A stretch of DNA of 43,186 bases from JALXDT01 sp964634755 (lineage in GTDB: Bacteria > Acidobacteriota > Aminicenantia > JAMOAD01): contig CAZWJH010000009.1 in assembly GCA_964634755.1 (NCBI GenBank), positions 1-43,186 of the forward strand, read 5' to 3'. The notes beneath the pieces are model-generated. The model did not search any database, had not been told where the DNA came from, and saw nothing but the letters and a program-made list of their open reading frames with translations. Shown in pieces: positions 1 through 7,905 of the stretch. The position numbers were made by a program, and so were the translations under genes. How positions within the stretch are numbered: the stretch's first letter is position 1; the number at the start of each line of letters is the position of its first letter.

Positions 1-20
1 TATATTTTATTAACATAAAA

Positions 21-47
21 TATAATAAACTAATTTATCGTAGGAGG
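21..47 (+). promoter_or_regulatory. -10 box and ribosome binding site before the PDO gene
   Basis: A perfect TATAAT lies at 21-26 and an AGGAGG-type ribosome binding site at about 42-47, just ahead of the ATG at 53. The -35 region would fall at or beyond the window edge, so the promoter is only partly visible. Confidence 0.4.
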
Positions 48-52
48 AAAAA

Positions 53-730
53 ATGGGTTTATTAGAAGAAAAAGACAAACAATTTTTAAGAGAAAAATTT
101 TCAAAAGAGATGGATAAGAAAGTTAAAATTATATTTTTCTCAAATGAATTAAATTGTCAATATTGCAATGAGATTAGAATGCTTCTGGAAGAAGTAACAG
201 AATTATCTGATAAAATTGAGTTTGAAGAGTTTAATTTCGTTACTGACAAAACAGAATCTGAAAAGTATAATCTCGAAAGTTCTCCAGTTGTTGTGTTTTT
301 GAATGAAGATGGAGAGGACACTGGAATCAGATTTTATGGAATCCCTTCAGGATATGAATTTACAACTTTTGTAGAAGATGTTGTAATGATTTCTTCAGGG
401 AAACATCAGCTTTCAGAAAAAGCTGTGGAAGAAATATCCAAAATTGACAAGCCTATTGAGATCAAAGTTTTCGTAACTCCTACATGTCCTTACTGCCCCA
501 AAGCGGTTTTTCTTGCTCATCAGCTTGCATATATTAATAAAAACATTACTGGTAAGATGATTGAGGCTATGGAGTACGGAGAATGGGCGCAGAAATATAA
601 TGTTTACGGAGTTCCAAAGAATATTGTTAATGATATTGTGGAATTTGAAGGTGCTGTTCCTGAGAAAGTTTTCGTAAAACAGGTGCTTGAAGCCTATAAA
701 AAAGCTGATTCAAGTTTGATTATTCAATAA
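53..730 (+). CDS. Protein disulfide oxidoreductase (two thioredoxin folds, glutaredoxin-like)
   Basis: A 225-residue cytosolic protein made of two thioredoxin-fold units, each with a CxxC active site: CQYC at residues 35-38 and CPYC at 145-148. Pro78 (SSP) and the proline of GVP near residue 189 fit the cis-prolines of the two folds. This layout and length match the PDO family of thermophiles, which reduces and forms protein disulfides in the cytosol and takes electrons from a thioredoxin reductase. The trxB gene follows 18 nt later, and the two probably form one operon. Known PDOs usually have CPYC in the C-terminal unit as the main active site, as here. The family call is firm; whether oxidase or reductase activity dominates cannot be read from the sequence. 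Confidence 0.9.
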   Translation: MGLLEEKDKQFLREKFSKEMDKKVKIIFFSNELNCQYCNEIRMLLEEVTELSDKIEFEEFNFVTDKTESEKYNLESSPVVVFLNEDGEDTGIRFYGIPSGYEFTTFVEDVVMISSGKHQLSEKAVEEISKIDKPIEIKVFVTPTCPYCPKAVFLAHQLAYINKNITGKMIEAMEYGEWAQKYNVYGVPKNIVNDIVEFEGAVPEKVFVKQVLEAYKKADSSLIIQ

Positions 731-748
731 TTCTCTCTGGAGGGAGAA

Positions 749-1663
749 ATGGAAAAATATGATGTAATAATTGTTGGAGGAGGGCCTGCGGGCGTTACGG
801 CCTCAATTTATACTGCGAGGGCGAATCTTAAAACCATGGTTATTGAGAAGACGGCTGTTGGAGGACAGATTGTTTTAAGTGATGTTATTGAGAATTATCC
901 CGGATTTCCTGAAGCAATGGTTCCTACTAAACTTCTTGAAAATATGCAAAAGCAGGCGGAAAACTTCGGAGTAAAGTTTGAATTTGATGAAATTACTGAA
1001 ATTAAAAAAGATGGGGAAGGATTTATTTTAAAGTCTGATTGGGATGAGTTTTACGCAAGGGCTGTTATTCTTGCTGTGGGTTCTGTCCCTAAAAAAACAA
1101 ATGTTCCCGGTGAAGCTAAATTCATGGGAAAAGGTGTGGCTTTTTGTGCTACATGCGATGGCCCGTTTTTTAAAGATAAGGATATTGTTGTTGTTGGTGC
1201 CGGTAATTCCGGGGTTCAGGAAGGACTCTTTCTTTTAAATTATGTAAAGAGTATTAAGTTTGTTGAATTCTTGCCCAAAATCAATGCTGAGAAGATTTTG
1301 CAGGATAGGATAAAACAAAAGGATAATGTGGAATTCTTTTTAAATACTCAGCTCCTTGAAATTGTCGGAGATGATAAAATAACGGGGGTCAAGGTTAAAA
1401 ATAGAGAAACAGGAGAGGAAAAGATTCTCCCTGCGGAAGGTGTTTTCATTTATATCGGTTATTCTCCCAATACAAAGTTTTTGCAAGGTGTTGTTGAGCT
1501 TGATGAAAGAGGGTACATAATTACAAATGAAAGATTAGAAACAAGTGTCAAAGGTATTTATGCATCGGGAGATGTTGTTAAAGGGACAAAATCTCAGGTT
1601 GTTATTGTTGCTGGTAGCGGTGCAACCGCAGCAATGAATCTTATAGAGGATCTTGAACAATAA
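749..1663 (+). CDS. trxB: Thioredoxin reductase, FAD-dependent
   Basis: A 304-residue low-molecular-weight thioredoxin reductase. The FAD Rossmann motif GGGPAG is near the N-terminus (residues 10-15), the redox-active CATC is at 133-136 and a second dinucleotide motif GAGNSG is at 150-155. A GDV motif near the C-terminus (ASGDV) completes the FAD site. A GGAGGGA ribosome binding site precedes the ATG. The partner is presumably the PDO encoded just upstream. One oddity: the HRRxxxR motif that binds the 2'-phosphate of NADPH in E. coli TrxB is absent, and the equivalent stretch reads EFLPKINAEK (173-182). The enzyme may therefore prefer NADH or another donor. The family is certain; the cofactor preference is inference. 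Confidence 0.95.
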   Translation: MEKYDVIIVGGGPAGVTASIYTARANLKTMVIEKTAVGGQIVLSDVIENYPGFPEAMVPTKLLENMQKQAENFGVKFEFDEITEIKKDGEGFILKSDWDEFYARAVILAVGSVPKKTNVPGEAKFMGKGVAFCATCDGPFFKDKDIVVVGAGNSGVQEGLFLLNYVKSIKFVEFLPKINAEKILQDRIKQKDNVEFFLNTQLLEIVGDDKITGVKVKNRETGEEKILPAEGVFIYIGYSPNTKFLQGVVELDERGYIITNERLETSVKGIYASGDVVKGTKSQVVIVAGSGATAAMNLIEDLEQ

Positions 1664-1683
1664 TTAATAAGTTTTAAATATTT

Positions 1684-1715
1684 AAGAAGGAGGGATGGAC
1701 TCATCCCTCCTTCTT
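1684..1715. terminator. Strong hairpin between trxB and the convergent pseudopilin-like gene
   Basis: A perfect 14-bp inverted repeat (1684-1697 and 1702-1715) with a GACT loop, followed on the plus strand by a T-rich stretch. It sits 20 nt after the trxB stop and touches the stop codon (1715-1717) of the convergent gene, so it probably ends transcription from both sides. The U-tract is interrupted by C and A, so termination on the plus strand is likely but not textbook. Confidence 0.85.
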
Positions 1716-2146
1716 TATTCTTCTTTAAGATAATCCTTTAAGGCAGAAAAAAATATTTTATTCTTTTTATTTATTTCAAATTCTCCATCTTTATAAATGA
1801 TATCATCTGCTGTTCCTATTTTTTTATCCTTTCCGGGGGAGATTATTTCATAGGAATCTTTATCTTTTGTTCTGAAAACTAATTTGTTCCCCCATTTATC
1901 ATTTTTAGGGAGTTCAATTTCATATTTTTCTTTAAAAATTTTTAAAAGCTCATTGTATGTTCTTACCTTCGGAACCTGACCCCAGTCAATAATATAAGTT
2001 TCCACTGCCTCTCCCACTCTATCTATTATCTTAAATGTATCAATAATTCCTGATTTCTTTCCTTTCTTCACAATATTTTTTAATGGCCCCATATAAAGAA
2101 AGACTATTAAAACAAGAAACAGGGAAATAATTATTAATTTTTTCAT
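1715..2146 (-). CDS. GspG-like pseudopilin-related protein
   Basis: A 143-residue protein with one N-terminal hydrophobic segment (about residues 3-20) and a small soluble domain. The C-terminal part has the signature of the type II secretion major pseudopilin GspG: DKWGN, then ISPGKDKKIGTADDI, resembling the DPWGxP and SxGxDGxxGTxDDI calcium-site pattern. The canonical prepilin cleavage motif (GFTLIE) is missing at the N-terminus, so it is probably a membrane-anchored relative rather than a processed pilin subunit. No secretion genes are adjacent and it appears to be a single-gene unit. The family assignment rests on the C-terminal pattern only. Confidence 0.65.
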   Translation of the reverse strand: MKKLIIISLFLVLIVFLYMGPLKNIVKKGKKSGIIDTFKIIDRVGEAVETYIIDWGQVPKVRTYNELLKIFKEKYEIELPKNDKWGNKLVFRTKDKDSYEIISPGKDKKIGTADDIIYKDGEFEINKKNKIFFSALKDYLKEE

Positions 2147-2220
2147 TTACCTTATAAATTAATACAAAAAAAAACAAAAATCAAGATTTTTTATAAATTA
2201 TCCTTATCGAAAAATCATTA

Positions 2221-2249
2221 TTTACATATATCTTTAATTTGTATATAAT
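2221..2249 (+). promoter_or_regulatory. Sigma-70-type promoter of the macro-domain/gap operon
   Basis: TTTACA (2221-2226), a 17-bp spacer and a perfect TATAAT (2244-2249). Only five bases separate the -10 box from the ATG at 2255, so the expected transcription start is at or next to the start codon and the mRNA would be leaderless. Confidence 0.75.
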
Positions 2250-2254
2250 TAATT

Positions 2255-2812
2255 ATGAAAAGGGAAGTGCTAAAATCTATTATTTATAAAGGTGTTAAAG
2301 TAGAGATTGTGAGGGGGGATTTAACGGAAGAGGATACAGAAGCAATTGTTAATGCTGCTAATTCGTACCTTAAACATGGAGGAGGGGTTGCAGGAGCAAT
2401 AGTGAGAAAGGGTGGAAGAATAATTCAGGAAGAAAGCGATAGTATTGGGTATGTTCCTGTTGGCAAAGCAGCCTTAACAGGAGCAGGTTCTCTTAAGGCA
2501 AAGTATGTGATCCATGCAGTTGGCCCGAGATGGGGGGAGGGAGATGAAGATATTAAGCTTGAGTCAGCAGTAAAAAGTGCTCTTGAGATTGTAAAGAAAA
2601 ATAGCATTAAAAGTGTGTCTCTTCCTGCAATATCCACCGGTATTTTTGGCTTTCCTAAAGAAAGGGGAGCAAGAATAATCTTAAAAAGTATAAAAGAGTT
2701 TATAGAAAGTAATGGAGATAGTGTAAGAAATATAAGATGTGTTAATATAGATACTCAGACATCTAAGATATTTAATAATATAATAGATGAAATTTTTAAG
2801 GAGGTGGAGTAG
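2255..2812 (+). CDS. Macro-domain protein (O-acetyl-ADP-ribose/ADP-ribosyl hydrolase type)
   Basis: A 185-residue single macro domain. Visible signatures are VRGDLTEE at the N-terminus, the NAANSYLKHGGGVAGAI loop that binds ADP-ribose, and the SLPAISTGIFGFP phosphate-binding loop. Family members remove ADP-ribose from proteins or hydrolyse O-acetyl-ADP-ribose. The ATG at 2255 gives a full-length domain, but no ribosome binding site precedes it and the promoter lies directly upstream, so it is probably translated from a leaderless message. The stop codon is one base before the gap start, so it is the first gene of the glycolytic run, possibly linking NAD-derived metabolites to GAPDH expression (inference). 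Confidence 0.9.
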   Translation: MKREVLKSIIYKGVKVEIVRGDLTEEDTEAIVNAANSYLKHGGGVAGAIVRKGGRIIQEESDSIGYVPVGKAALTGAGSLKAKYVIHAVGPRWGEGDEDIKLESAVKSALEIVKKNSIKSVSLPAISTGIFGFPKERGARIILKSIKEFIESNGDSVRNIRCVNIDTQTSKIFNNIIDEIFKEVE

Positions 2813-2813
2813 A

Positions 2814-3815
2814 ATGGCAAAAGTGGCAATTAATGGTTTTGGAAGAATTGGAAGGAATGTTTTCAGAGCTTCTTTTAAAAATCCTGAAATTGATATTGTT
2901 GCAATCAATGATATCACAGATGCTAAAACACTCGCGCATCTTTTAAAGTATGACTCTGTTTTTGGGATTTTTGAAGAGGATGTAAAATACGGGGATGATT
3001 ATATTGAAGTGGCAGGTAAAAGAATCAAGGTTACTGCTATAAGAAACCCCGAAGATTTACCTTGGAAAGAGGACAATATTGACATTGTTATTGAATCTAC
3101 CGGACGATTCAGAAAAAGACCCGATGCTGAAAAGCATCTTAAAGCCGGAGCAAAAAAAGTTATTATTTCGGCTCCTGCAACGGGCCCTGACATTACAATA
3201 GTTTTAGGGGTAAATGATCAGCTTTATGATCCTGAAAAACACAATATTATTTCAAATGCATCCTGTACAACAAATTGTTGGGCTCCAGTGGCAAAGGTTT
3301 TACACGATAATTTCGGAATTGTAAAAGGGAGCATGACAACAGTGCACTCTTATACCAATGATCAAAGAATTTTAGATTTACCCCATAAGGATTTAAGAAG
3401 AGCAAGGGCAGCAGCTCTCTCAATGATTCCCACGACAACAGGTTCAGCAAAGGCTATCGGCATTGTTATTCCTGAACTTGAAGGTAAGCTTCATGCAATC
3501 TCGATAAGGGTCCCTACTCCAGATGCTTCCCTTATTGATTTTGTAGCTGTTCTTGAGAAGAACACTACAACGGAAGAGGTCAAAAAGGTTATAGAAGAAG
3601 CTGCAAATGGTTATATGAAAGGGATATTAGGGTATTCCTACGAGCCTTTAGTTTCAAGAGATTACATAGGAGACGACAGATCATCTATCGTTGATATGGA
3701 AAATGTTATTGTCATGGATGGAAATCTTGTAAAGATATTATCATGGTATGACAATGAGTGGGGTTATTCCTGCAGAGTAAGGGATTTAGCAATAAAAATA
3801 GCAAAAAGCCTTTAA
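2814..3815 (+). CDS. gap: Glyceraldehyde-3-phosphate dehydrogenase, type I
   Basis: A 333-residue phosphorylating GAPDH that converts glyceraldehyde-3-phosphate, NAD and phosphate to 1,3-bisphosphoglycerate. Visible motifs: INGFGRIGRN (NAD-binding Rossmann fold), INDITD after the second strand, consistent with NAD preference, and NASCTTN with catalytic Cys151. I chose the ATG at 2814 over an in-frame ATG at 2787 because AAGGAGG (2798-2804) sits nine bases before it and the earlier start lies inside the macro-domain gene. The gene starts one base after that gene's stop and is followed by pgk 37 bases later. Length and motifs are typical. Confidence 0.97.
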   Translation: MAKVAINGFGRIGRNVFRASFKNPEIDIVAINDITDAKTLAHLLKYDSVFGIFEEDVKYGDDYIEVAGKRIKVTAIRNPEDLPWKEDNIDIVIESTGRFRKRPDAEKHLKAGAKKVIISAPATGPDITIVLGVNDQLYDPEKHNIISNASCTTNCWAPVAKVLHDNFGIVKGSMTTVHSYTNDQRILDLPHKDLRRARAAALSMIPTTTGSAKAIGIVIPELEGKLHAISIRVPTPDASLIDFVAVLEKNTTTEEVKKVIEEAANGYMKGILGYSYEPLVSRDYIGDDRSSIVDMENVIVMDGNLVKILSWYDNEWGYSCRVRDLAIKIAKSL

Positions 3816-3852
3816 AGGTAATTTAATAAGTAATTCACTTTAGGAGTAAAAA

Positions 3853-5031
3853 ATGAAGATAAGAGTGGACAAGATTGATGTGTCCGGTAAAACCGTATTC
3901 TTGAGGGTTGATTTTAATGTTCCGTTAAAAGATGGAGTTATTCAGGATAACACAAGAATTGTTAAGGCTCTTGATACGATAAGGTATCTCAATTCTCACG
4001 GAGCAAAACTTGTAATAGCTTCTCACCTTGGAAGACCTAAAGGGGAAGTAAAACCTGAGCTTTCTTTAAAACCAGTCGCAAAAGAGCTTTCAAGGCTTAT
4101 TTCAAAAGAAATCATCTTCCCTGGAGAGGTTATAGGAGAGAAGGTTGATAAAGCAAAAGAATCATTAAAAGAGGGGGATATTCTTCTTCTTGAAAATGTA
4201 AGATTTATAAAAGGAGAAACTAAAAATGAAGAAACTTTTGCAAAGGAACTTGCAAAAGGTATAGATATTTATGTAAACGATGCTTTCGGGGCTTCTCATA
4301 GGGCTCACAGCTCTGTTGTTGGGATTGCTTCTTATGTGAAACTCTCAGCAATGGGGTTTTTAATTTCTAAGGAGATAGAATACCTTTCTATGGCAACTGA
4401 AAATCCGAAAAAACCTTATATTGCTATTCTTGGAGGGGCAAAGGTAAAGGATAAAATCCCTCTTATAGAAAATCTTCTCGATAAGGTTGATACTCTTCTT
4501 ATCGGTGGAGGAATGGCTTACACTTTTCTTAAAGAAAAAGGATTTAAAATCGGAAAATCGCTCTTTGATGCAGAGCATTTTGAAGAGTCAAAGGCTCTAA
4601 TGGAGAAAGCAGAGAAGAATGGTGTTAAAATGCTTTTCCCCGTAGATCATGTTTGCGTAAAGAAAATCAAGGAGGATGCAGAGATAAAATTCTTTGAGAA
4701 GGACATTGATAATGATTACATTGGAGTGGATATCGGGGAAAAGACAGTTAAAAGTTTTAAGGAAGAGATTAGCAGGGCTAAGTTAGTTGTATGGAATGGT
4801 CCTATGGGGGTTTTCGAAATAGATAGATTTTCGAGAGGAACGACTGAAGTTGCTAAAGCAGTTGCAAATGGAGATCTTATTTCAATTATAGGTGGTGGGG
4901 ATTCTGTTTCTGCTGTTAAAAAAGCAGGTGTTTCTGAGAAGATTACTCACATTTCTACCGGAGGAGGAGCTTCCCTTGAGTTTCTTTCAGGGAAAAAGCT
5001 CCCCGGTATAGAGTGTTTAAGTGATAAATAG
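3853..5031 (+). CDS. pgk: Phosphoglycerate kinase
   Basis: A 392-residue monomeric-type phosphoglycerate kinase, which transfers phosphate from 1,3-bisphosphoglycerate to ADP. Signatures: VFLRVDFNVP near the N-terminus, SHLGRPKG (substrate-binding arginine), GAKVKDK, and the C-terminal nucleotide-binding loop with GGGDS and HISTGGGASLEFL. It is a standalone kinase, not the PGK-TIM fusion found in Thermotoga. A TAGGAG ribosome binding site precedes the ATG. It lies between gap and tpiA in one operon. Confidence 0.97.
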   Translation: MKIRVDKIDVSGKTVFLRVDFNVPLKDGVIQDNTRIVKALDTIRYLNSHGAKLVIASHLGRPKGEVKPELSLKPVAKELSRLISKEIIFPGEVIGEKVDKAKESLKEGDILLLENVRFIKGETKNEETFAKELAKGIDIYVNDAFGASHRAHSSVVGIASYVKLSAMGFLISKEIEYLSMATENPKKPYIAILGGAKVKDKIPLIENLLDKVDTLLIGGGMAYTFLKEKGFKIGKSLFDAEHFEESKALMEKAEKNGVKMLFPVDHVCVKKIKEDAEIKFFEKDIDNDYIGVDIGEKTVKSFKEEISRAKLVVWNGPMGVFEIDRFSRGTTEVAKAVANGDLISIIGGGDSVSAVKKAGVSEKITHISTGGGASLEFLSGKKLPGIECLSDK

Positions 5032-5044
5032 GAAGGAGGTTAAG

Positions 5045-5821
5045 ATGAGAAAAATAGTAATAGCTGGAAACTGGAAGATGCATAAGACAAAGGAAGAGGC
5101 TCTCGTACTTGTAAATCAAATAAAAACAGGCTTTAAGGATAATGGAGAAGTTAAAGTTATTGTAGCGCCTCCTTTTACATATATTTCGTATGTGGCGGAA
5201 GCTCTTAAAGATACAACCATCGGGGTTGCTGCTCAGAACATGTTTTATGAAAAAGAGGGAGCTTATACAGGAGAGATTTCTCCTCTTATGCTCAAAGATA
5301 TTGGTGTTCACCATGTAATTATAGGACATTCCGAAAGGAGAAAATATTTTTGCGAAACAGATGAGGGGGTTAACAGAAAAATAAAAACAGCTCTTGAATA
5401 CTCTTTAAATCCTATCCTTTGTATAGGGGAAAGTCTTGAAGAGAGAAAAAGTGGTAAAACATTTGAAAAGATAGATACTCAGCTTGAAGGCGCTTTAAAA
5501 GATTTATCTTCAACGGATGCAAAAAAAATAATAATTGCTTATGAGCCAATATGGGCAATTGGGACGGGAGAGACAGCTACTCCTGAGCAGGCTGAAGAAG
5601 TTCACTCTTTTATAAGAAAAAAAATTGCTAAAAAATATGGAAATGAAGTTGCAAGTTATGCTATAATACTCTATGGTGGTTCGGTAAAACCGAACAATGC
5701 TTTTTCTCTTTTAAGAGAGGATAATATTGATGGAGTTTTAGTTGGAGGAGCTTCTTTGAAAGGAGATTCTTTTTTGCAAATTATAGAAGCAGGAATTAGA
5801 GTAAGTGGAGGAGAAAGTTAA
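5045..5821 (+). CDS. tpiA: Triosephosphate isomerase
   Basis: A 258-residue TIM barrel that interconverts dihydroxyacetone phosphate and glyceraldehyde-3-phosphate. Catalytic residues are visible: Lys in GNWKMHK (residue 11), His in IIGHSERR, Glu in AYEPIWAIGTG, plus the phosphate loop YGGSVKPNN. I place the start at 5045, five bases after an AAGGAGGT box. An in-frame ATG at 5021 would overlap the end of pgk and add eight residues outside the family. The stop overlaps the secG start by one base (TAATG). Confidence 0.97.
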   Translation: MRKIVIAGNWKMHKTKEEALVLVNQIKTGFKDNGEVKVIVAPPFTYISYVAEALKDTTIGVAAQNMFYEKEGAYTGEISPLMLKDIGVHHVIIGHSERRKYFCETDEGVNRKIKTALEYSLNPILCIGESLEERKSGKTFEKIDTQLEGALKDLSSTDAKKIIIAYEPIWAIGTGETATPEQAEEVHSFIRKKIAKKYGNEVASYAIILYGGSVKPNNAFSLLREDNIDGVLVGGASLKGDSFLQIIEAGIRVSGGES

Positions 5822-6123
5822 TGGAGACATTATTAATAATAATTCATGTGCTTGTTAGTTTTTTGTTGATTGTGGTTGTTTTACTTCAATCTGGAAAAGG
5901 CGGAGATCTTGCAAGTGCATTTGGGATGACTGGAAGTCAAACTGTTTTCGGACCAAGGGGAGCAACTACTCTTTTACACAAGATAACAGTTACCCTTGCT
6001 GTCCTTTTTATGGTGACCTCTTTAAGCCTTTATTTAATTCAGGCAAAGGGGCCTAAATCTGTGGTAAAAGGAGTGGCTAAAAATCCTCCTATAACAAAGA
6101 CCCAGAATAAAACTAAGAAATAG
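5821..6123 (+). CDS. secG: Preprotein translocase subunit SecG
   Basis: A 100-residue membrane protein with two hydrophobic segments (about residues 2-22 and 52-74), joined by the conserved SecG loop LLQSGKGGDLASAFG and FGPRGA. It binds SecYE and speeds protein export. The start codon overlaps the tpiA stop by one base, so translation is probably coupled. The tpiA-secG order is common in bacteria. A tRNA gene begins nine bases after its stop. Confidence 0.95.
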   Translation: METLLIIIHVLVSFLLIVVVLLQSGKGGDLASAFGMTGSQTVFGPRGATTLLHKITVTLAVLFMVTSLSLYLIQAKGPKSVVKGVAKNPPITKTQNKTKK

Positions 6124-6132
6124 ATTTTTTAT

Positions 6133-6216
6133 GCCGAGGTGGCGGAATTGGTAGACGCACCAGCTTGAGGTGTTGGCGGGTGTAGGCCTGTAGGGGTTCG
6201 AGTCCCCTCCTCGGCA
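6133..6216 (+). tRNA. tRNA-Leu (anticodon GAG)
   Basis: An 84-nt class II tRNA. The acceptor stem GCCGAGG (6133-6139) pairs with CCTCGGC (6209-6215), with A6216 as discriminator. The T arm AGGGG/CCCCT encloses TTCGAGT. The anticodon stem CCAGC/GTTGG has the loop TTGAGGT, giving anticodon GAG at 6167-6169. A long variable arm is present as expected for leucine. CCA is not encoded. It begins nine bases after the secG stop, so it must be cut out of the operon transcript or have its own promoter, which I do not see. Confidence 0.95.
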
Positions 6217-6230
6217 TTATTTTTATTTAT

Positions 6231-6303
6231 GGGGCTGTAGCTCAGCTGGGAGAGCGCATGACTGGCAGTCATGAGGTCGGGGGTTCGAGCCCCCTCAGCT
6301 CCA
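6231..6303 (+). tRNA. tRNA-Ala (anticodon GGC)
   Basis: A 73-nt tRNA. The acceptor GGGGCTG (6231-6237) pairs with CAGCTCC (6296-6302), including the G3:U70 wobble that identifies alanine tRNAs. The anticodon loop CTGGCAG gives GGC at 6264-6266. The T loop TTCGAGC is canonical and the discriminator is A6303; the apparent CCA there is part of the acceptor end, not an encoded tail. It lies 14 bases after tRNA-Leu and 19 bases before rpmB. Confidence 0.95.
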
Positions 6304-6322
6304 GATATTAAAGGAGGAAAAA

Positions 6323-6571
6323 ATGGCAAAAAGATGCTATATTTGTGGTAAAGGACCTATGACAGGAAACAATGTATCCCATTCCCATAAAGCTACAAAA
6401 AGGAGATGGGTGCCAAACTTGCAGAAAGTAAAAATCATGACAGAATCCGGACCAAAAAGGGTTTGGGTATGTACAGAATGCATTAAGGAAGGAAAAGTTC
6501 AGAAAGTTGTAAGTTTTCCTAAACAGAAAGCGGAAAAGGTGAAAGAAACAGAAGCTGTTGTAGAAGCTTAA
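6323..6571 (+). CDS. rpmB: 50S ribosomal protein L28, zinc-binding form
   Basis: An 82-residue L28 with the family core GNNVSHSHKATKRRW. It keeps two cysteine pairs, CYIC at residues 5-8 and CTEC further on, so it is the zinc-binding C+ form. An AAAGGAGG ribosome binding site lies just upstream. It sits between the two tRNA genes and ffh, all on the same strand, as part of a translation and protein-targeting run. Confidence 0.95.
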   Translation: MAKRCYICGKGPMTGNNVSHSHKATKRRWVPNLQKVKIMTESGPKRVWVCTECIKEGKVQKVVSFPKQKAEKVKETEAVVEA

Positions 6572-6594
6572 TATTTTTTGTTTTTTTCTTTTAA

Positions 6595-7905
6595 ATGTTA
6601 GATATTGTTTCAGGAAAAATACAGGGGGCAATAAAATATCTTAAGGGTGAAGGTTCAATAACTGAAAAAAATATTGAGAAAGCCTTAAGAGATGTTAAAT
6701 TAGCTCTTTTATCTGCAGATGTTAATTATAAGGTTGTAAAAGAATTTATTTCAAGGGTAAAAGAGAAAGCTTTAGGAGAGAAAGTTTTAACTACTGTTTT
6801 ACCCGGCCAACAGTTTATTAAAATTTTTAATGATGAGCTTACAACTATTTTGGGAGAGAAAAATGCTCCTTTGAAAATTCCTTCAAATATTCCTTCTTAT
6901 CTTATGTTAGTTGGTCTTCAGGGAACTGGGAAAACGACTACAGCCGGAAAGTTAGCTCTTTTTTTAAAGAAAAAGGAATTTTATCCTCTCCTTGTTTCTA
7001 TAGATTTAAAAAGGCCTGCTGCACAAGAGCAGCTCGAGATTATTGCAAAAGAGATAGGGGGGGACTTTTTAAAATTAAGTGCACAAAGTGTAAGAGAGGC
7101 TGTTAAAGAGATAGAAAAGGAAGTTAAGAATAAAGGATATCACCCGATAATAGTAGATACTGCGGGAAGACTTCATATAGATAATGAACTTATGAAAGAA
7201 CTAAAAGAAGTAAAAGATGCTCTTTCTCCTTTTGAAACAATTTATGTTGCAGATTCAATGACAGGCGCTGATGCAGTAAAGAGTGCTAAAGCATTTCTTG
7301 ATGAAATAAATTTTGATTCAATTATACTCACAAAGCTTGATGCAGATGCAAGAGGAGGAGCAGCTCTTTCCATAAAGTATATAACAGGAAAACCTATTAA
7401 ATTTATAGGAATTGGTGAAAAATACGATAAATTTGAGCCATTTTATCCTGAGAGATTAGCATCAAGAATTTTGGGTATGGGGGATATAGTCTCTCTTGTT
7501 GAAAAGGCGCAGGATACAATAGATCAAAAGGAAGCTGAAAGATTAGCTAAAAAACTTGCAAAAAAAGAATTTACTTTAAATGATTTTCTTGATAACTTAA
7601 AACAGATTAAAAAATTAGGCTCATTGTCAGATATTATGTCTCATTTGCCCAATATGGGAGCCCTAGGAAAAATAAACAAAATGGCTCTTGATGATAAAAA
7701 AATTCTTCATCTTGAAGCCATCTTACTTTCTATGACTAAGGAAGAAAGAGAAAATCCAGCTATTTTAAATGGGAAAAGACGCCTGAGAATAGCAAAAGGT
7801 AGTGGACGACCTGTTTCAGAGGTAAACCAGCTTCTAAAACAATACAGAGAAATGAAAAAACTTATAAAAAAAGGTTTTTTCAGAAAGTTTTTAAATTTTA
7901 TGTAA
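6595..7905 (+). CDS. ffh: Signal recognition particle protein Ffh (SRP54)
   Basis: A 436-residue SRP GTPase that binds signal sequences and 4.5S RNA and delivers ribosomes to the membrane with FtsY. The NG domain shows the P-loop LQGTGKTTTAGKLA, DTAGRLH, and TKLDADARGGAALS. The C-terminal third is the methionine-bearing M domain that follows GMGDIVSLVEKAQ. The ATG at 6595 gives the expected N-terminus, but the 23 bases before it are almost pure T and contain no ribosome binding site, which is unusual beside its neighbours. It ends directly against the stop of the convergent PII-like gene with no intervening base. Confidence 0.97.
   Translation: MLDIVSGKIQGAIKYLKGEGSITEKNIEKALRDVKLALLSADVNYKVVKEFISRVKEKALGEKVLTTVLPGQQFIKIFNDELTTILGEKNAPLKIPSNIPSYLMLVGLQGTGKTTTAGKLALFLKKKEFYPLLVSIDLKRPAAQEQLEIIAKEIGGDFLKLSAQSVREAVKEIEKEVKNKGYHPIIVDTAGRLHIDNELMKELKEVKDALSPFETIYVADSMTGADAVKSAKAFLDEINFDSIILTKLDADARGGAALSIKYITGKPIKFIGIGEKYDKFEPFYPERLASRILGMGDIVSLVEKAQDTIDQKEAERLAKKLAKKEFTLNDFLDNLKQIKKLGSLSDIMSHLPNMGALGKINKMALDDKKILHLEAILLSMTKEERENPAILNGKRRLRIAKGSGRPVSEVNQLLKQYREMKKLIKKGFFRKFLNFM

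Noticed and set aside
6129..6329. Open frame on the minus strand across the two tRNA genes
   Set aside because: It is the well-known false frame that arises opposite tRNA genes (GTRTPT-like peptide); the tRNA folds fully explain the sequence.
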